DNA of 8,626 nt, taken from the NCBI GenBank assembly GCA_041568335.1, contig JBFFZZ010000123.1, forward strand, positions 1 through 8,626, written 5' to 3'. Below the pieces are notes generated by a model, which did no database searches, was not told the DNA's origin, and saw only the letters and a program-made list of their open reading frames with translations. Made by a program: the position numbers and the translations under genes. Source of the DNA: WVWW01 sp041568335. Lineage in GTDB: Bacteria > Acidobacteriota > Polarisedimenticolia > Polarisedimenticolales > Polarisedimenticolaceae. Below are positions 6,705-8,626 of the stretch, in pieces. Within the stretch, counting starts at the first letter, position 1; every line of letters begins with the position of its first letter.

Positions 6705-7521
6705 CGCTCCACAGCCGTTGCACACCGGCGAGTCCGTCTTTACCGAGCAGCTCGAACCGAACCACCCGAATCGTCGCCAGCAGCTCGTCGCCGTTTGCCG
6801 AACCGTCGAGCTCCTGCAGCGCCTCAACCAGCGCTCGTTCGTGCCGTTCGGAGAGGCGCTCGTCCACCGCGCAGACGAGGCTCGAGATCGTCGGTTCGGA
6901 AACCGCGACCACCTCGAGATCGTCCGCAAAGGGAAGGCGACCCAACGCTTCGGCCTGAGCCCGGTCGAGCAACGCCGCGACGGGCTCGCCCTGAGCGGCC
7001 TTGCGCAGGACCGAGAGCACCCGCGCGTTGAAGCGGATCTCGACATCGTCCGGAAGCTCGCCCCATCCGGCGAGCGCACGTCGGACGAACCGCGGCGAGA
7101 ACCCGGGATGCCCCTGGAGGGACCAACCGGCAAGATCGGCCGGCGACGTCAGCGCTCCCTTGCGCGCGACGAGGCTCCAGGTCTCCTCGCTTCCGCCTTC
7201 CTGGATCACACGCAGCATGGGGCGCAGCTTCAACGCCTCGCCGTACTCGAAAAACACGGCCAGCGGCACGATGGCGACCGTCGCCTCGCCGGACACCGTC
7301 GCCCGGCCGGCATCGACCTCGGGATGGTAGATCGCGCGAAAATCGTCGGCGTTCCACCCGGCGGCCCTGGCCACGCCCGCGGCGAACTCGTCCATCGACG
7401 GTTGCGCCTGCTCCGTGGTCCCGGGAAATCCCGGTGCCCAGGCGACCAACGTCACGGGCTCGCCCGCCGCAACGCTGGCGGCGGCGACGAAGCAGAGCGT
7501 GACCGCGCGGAGTCGTCTCAT
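6691..7521 (-). CDS. PhnD-like periplasmic solute-binding protein (orphan)
   Basis: A 276-aa protein with a Sec signal peptide (MRRLRAVTLCFVAAASVAAG). The mature part starts with a strand (PVTLVAWAPGFPG) followed by TEQAQPSMDEFAAGVARAAGW, then a two-lobe pattern typical of the PhnD/SsuA-type binding-protein fold: ATVAIVPLAVFFEYGEALKL, a strand WSLVARKGALTSPADLAGWSLQG, and a hinge region VLRKAAQGEPVAALLDRAQAEAL. Relatives bind phosphonates, sulfonates or similar small ligands for ABC importers, but neither permease nor ATPase is present here, so the ligand and partner are open. A TTG at 7530 in the same frame would add three residues and has a GGAGA 11 nt upstream; ATG at 7521 is preferred with modest confidence. 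It follows the exporter gene after 71 nt and overlaps the lipoprotein gene, so all three are probably co-transcribed. Confidence 0.87.
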   Translation of the reverse strand: MRRLRAVTLCFVAAASVAAGEPVTLVAWAPGFPGTTEQAQPSMDEFAAGVARAAGWNADDFRAIYHPEVDAGRATVSGEATVAIVPLAVFFEYGEALKLRPMLRVIQEGGSEETWSLVARKGALTSPADLAGWSLQGHPGFSPRFVRRALAGWGELPDDVEIRFNARVLSVLRKAAQGEPVAALLDRAQAEALGRLPFADDLEVVAVSEPTISSLVCAVDERLSERHERALVEALQELDGSANGDELLATIRVVRFELLGKDGLAGVQRLWSDAAD

Positions 7522-7592
7522 CAGTTTCAAGGTTACCAGCGTCTCCCCATGTCACGCACGCGGGGATGCACAACGCCGGGTTGGGTGGGTCC

Positions 7593-8626
7593 TTAACGCT
7601 CGACGAGACCGAAGGTTACCAACAGGTTCGGCAGCACGACGGTCGACGTGACGAGGCAGGACCCGACGCCGAGCAACAGCACCGCCCCGAGACTCGCCAG
7701 CCCGCGGTGCGAGGCCAGCGCGAGACTCCCGAAACCGATCATCGTGGTCAGCGACGCGATCAGGATCGCGCGCCCGGTGTGCCTCAGCACCAGGTTCATG
7801 CCCTGCCCGCCCTCGAAGCGCACGCGATGGATCACGTGCACCCCGTTGTCGATCCCGACACCGATGATCAGCGGCACCGCGACGAGGTTGGCGAAGTTGA
7901 ACGGGATCCCGAGGACCCGCATCGCCCCCATCATCCAGACCACGCCCATCACGAGCGGCAGCAGCGCCAGGGCGGTGTCCCGCAGACCGCGAAAATCGAG
8001 CATCAGGATCAACGCGACGAGCACGGCCCCGAGCGCGACGGCCCGGTAGAACCCGCCCGTGATACGGCCGGACATCTTGTGAAAGACGAGGGGGAAGCCG
8101 GTCGCCGCGGGATCGACCCGCCGCGACGCGCCGACGAACTCGGCGAGCGCGGGAGGGTCGAAGATCTCCCCCGTCGGATGCAGGAAAGCCAGCATGTCCC
8201 CCGAGCGGGTAAAGAAGCGGCGCCGCAGCTCGACGGGCAGGTTGTCCGGCGTCGGCGGCGAGCTGTCGAGGTTGCGACGCAGCTGCTCCATGGCGTGACG
8301 GGCGGTCTCGAGCAACTGCGGTTGCGCGGTGTTCCAGTCGGCCACCCGTTCGTCGTCGGCATCGATTGCCGTCTCCAGACAACCTTCCGCCGCGGCCCGC
8401 GCGCGTTCCAGCGGCTCGATGACCTCGACGATCCCGGCGGAGAAGGCGTCGTCCGCCGACATGGCCAGAGCCGACTCGAGCCGTTCCAGCGAAGCGGTCA
8501 GGCGTTCACGCTCGAGTGTCGTCGTCCGTTCGGGCAGGCTCACCGGCTCGACGATCGGCCGCAACGTCTCGATCAACCGCTCTGCCGCGTCGATGTCCGG
8601 TGGAAGGAAATCGAGCGGGGATTCGA
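7593..8626 (-). CDS. RND/MMPL-family exporter, HpnN-like, C-terminal part (cut by right window edge)
   Basis: The last 343 residues of an RND-superfamily membrane protein; the frame is open to the window edge and a TTG at 8576 is not its start, since upstream codons continue the same protein (ESPLDFLPPDIDAAERL). Order: a periplasmic helical region (about 170 residues with LERLESAL, VELRRRFF, FLHPTGEIFDPPALAEF), then membrane segments starting FYRAVALGAVLVALILMLDF, LLPLVMGVVWMMGAMRVLG, FANLVAVPLIIGVGIDNGVH, ILIASLTTMIGFGSLALAS and LGAVLLLGVGSCLVTSTVVL. The GVGIDNGVHVIHR motif, with an acidic residue in the membrane, and the TTMIGFGSLALASHRGL segment fit the MMPL/HpnN branch, which moves hopanoids or other lipids between membranes by proton motive force. 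The lipid cargo is inference from family resemblance. It heads the likely three-gene unit with the PhnD-like and TatT-like genes. Confidence 0.92.
   Translation of the reverse strand, partial: ESPLDFLPPDIDAAERLIETLRPIVEPVSLPERTTTLERERLTASLERLESALAMSADDAFSAGIVEVIEPLERARAAAEGCLETAIDADDERVADWNTAQPQLLETARHAMEQLRRNLDSSPPTPDNLPVELRRRFFTRSGDMLAFLHPTGEIFDPPALAEFVGASRRVDPAATGFPLVFHKMSGRITGGFYRAVALGAVLVALILMLDFRGLRDTALALLPLVMGVVWMMGAMRVLGIPFNFANLVAVPLIIGVGIDNGVHVIHRVRFEGGQGMNLVLRHTGRAILIASLTTMIGFGSLALASHRGLASLGAVLLLGVGSCLVTSTVVLPNLLVTFGLVER

Noticed and set aside
6705..7133. Upstream extension of the lipoprotein frame into the PhnD-like gene
   Set aside because: Shadow translation rich in Arg and Ser; the lipoprotein signal peptide begins at ATG 6704.

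Overview
The window is high-GC bacterial DNA. Every gene I can support lies on the minus strand, so transcription runs from the right edge to the left. Gene content suggests a Gram-negative, diderm bacterium: an outer-membrane TonB-dependent receptor of the Oar-like type (with an N-terminal carboxypeptidase-regulatory-like domain), a lipoprotein, an RND exporter and secreted periplasmic or surface proteins. Oar-like receptors combined with FN3-type secreted proteins are common in Acidobacteriota and also occur in Myxococcota. I infer one of these, with Acidobacteriota slightly favoured, but no marker gene here settles it.

Layout in transcription order (right to left): (1) 8626-7593, the C-terminal part of an RND/MMPL exporter resembling the hopanoid-associated HpnN type, cut by the window edge; (2) 7521-6691, a small PhnD-like periplasmic solute-binding protein with no ABC permease or ATPase in view; (3) 6704-5916, a lipoprotein with TPR-like helices resembling TRAP-transporter T components (TatT), overlapping gene 2 by 14 nt; (4) a candidate sigma-70-type promoter at 5905-5877; (5) 5826-3544, a large secreted cysteine-rich protein with a fibronectin type III domain; (6) a strong composite hairpin terminator at 3519-3472; (7) 3424-392, the TonB-dependent receptor, starting at GTG with a good Shine-Dalgarno; (8) 329-1, the N-terminal part of a HEAT-repeat-like protein, cut by the left edge.

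Genes 1-3 look like one transcription unit: a 71-nt gap, then an overlapping start, and no terminator between them. They may form an envelope transport module that moves a hydrophobic or small ligand between inner membrane, periplasm and outer membrane; this is inference. Gene 5 probably has its own promoter and ends at the terminator, which insulates the receptor gene from it. No intergenic gap exceeds about 125 bases, so there is no long non-coding stretch. I saw no rRNA or tRNA genes, CRISPR array or insertion sequence.
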